Source: Coturnix japonica
Lineage: Eukaryota > Chordata > Aves > Galliformes > Phasianidae
Reading direction: 5' to 3'
NCBI RefSeq assembly: GCF_001577835.2
Contig: NC_029526.1
Span: forward strand, 6,487,761 to 6,551,760
Length of the DNA stretch: 64,000 bases
Below are positions 63,762 through 64,000 of the stretch, in pieces. Position 1 is the stretch's first letter. Every line of letters starts with the position of its first letter. The translations under genes were made by a program, and so were the position numbers. The notes beneath the pieces are model-generated. The model was not told the DNA's origin, ran no database searches, and saw only the letters and a list, made by a program, of their open reading frames with translations.

Positions 63762-64000
63762 ATTTGGAAGTCTCATACATTTAAGTACCATTATAAGGAG
63801 CACCTGTAAGAAAATCAAACCTAGAAGCATGCATTCCAAAGTAAGGATTGTCTGTTATTAATCAGATGTTTAAAAGACATTGAAAATAAACCTCCTTTTT
63901 CAGCTTTACAGGATTAATCCACAAAAACGCACATTCACCTCATCACGGTACACACAGACATTGCGGATGGGCAGCAGAGATCACCACCCTTCTGTATGAG

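Noticed and set aside
63050-63839. Open frames of 118-243 codons crossing the CDCA9 promoter
   Set aside because: One contains the real CDCA9 exon 1 in frame but extends into the upstream region and the intron; the others are GC-rich shadows, partly through the CR1 tail.
1-64000. CRISPR arrays, operons, ribosome binding sites and rRNA/tRNA genes
   Set aside because: The window is vertebrate nuclear DNA; I saw no regularly spaced direct repeats and no recognisable tRNA or rRNA sequence, though a short ncRNA could be missed by eye.

Overview
The window is vertebrate nuclear DNA, almost certainly from a galliform bird and most likely chicken. It has small genes with GT-AG introns, CpG-island promoters, CR1 LINE tails ending in the avian octamer-type end, and a Galluhop-type mariner remnant. 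The protein products closely resemble bird and mammal orthologues. The gene order matches the NETO2-DNAJA2-GPT2 neighbourhood of human chromosome 16q.

Layout: (1) 1-18.5 kb holds NETO2 on the plus strand. Exon 1 lies upstream of the window; exons 2-9 encode the end of the signal peptide, two CUB domains, an LDLa domain, a membrane helix and the cytoplasmic tail, followed by a 3'UTR. (2) 18.5-33.1 kb is AT-rich intergenic DNA with no gene I can support; it holds a mariner MITE, two related interspersed repeats and simple repeats. (3) 33.1-39.05 kb holds a candidate three-exon gene for a small secreted prohormone on the plus strand. It has a TATA box and noncoding first exon, a signal/pro-peptide exon, and an exon starting at a KRR cleavage site followed by SVQE. 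The architecture is that of the parathyroid hormone family, and the gene may be the PTH-L/PTH4 peptide missing from eutherians. (4) 39-44 kb is intergenic. (5) 44.2-54.2 kb holds DNAJA2 on the plus strand (9 exons, 411 residues) with a CpG-island promoter. (6) 57.0-63.5 kb holds a borealin-2 (CDCA9/Dasra-A) gene on the minus strand, convergent with DNAJA2, with its own CpG island; mammals lack this gene. (7) 63.7-64 kb has a minus-strand poly(A) signal that may be the 3' end of the next gene, expected from synteny to be GPT2.

The genes do not form a pathway. NETO2 is a synaptic kainate-receptor/KCC2 auxiliary protein, DNAJA2 a cytosolic HSP40 co-chaperone, CDCA9 a chromosomal passenger subunit, and the candidate peptide a hormone-like secreted product. 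The most interesting points are the candidate PTH-family gene, the borealin-2 locus with a GC-AG intron, and a heat-shock-element-like palindrome directly beside a CR1 tail at the DNAJA2 promoter. Gene models were built by reading splice sites and phases by eye; homology statements come from remembered family sequences, not from a search.
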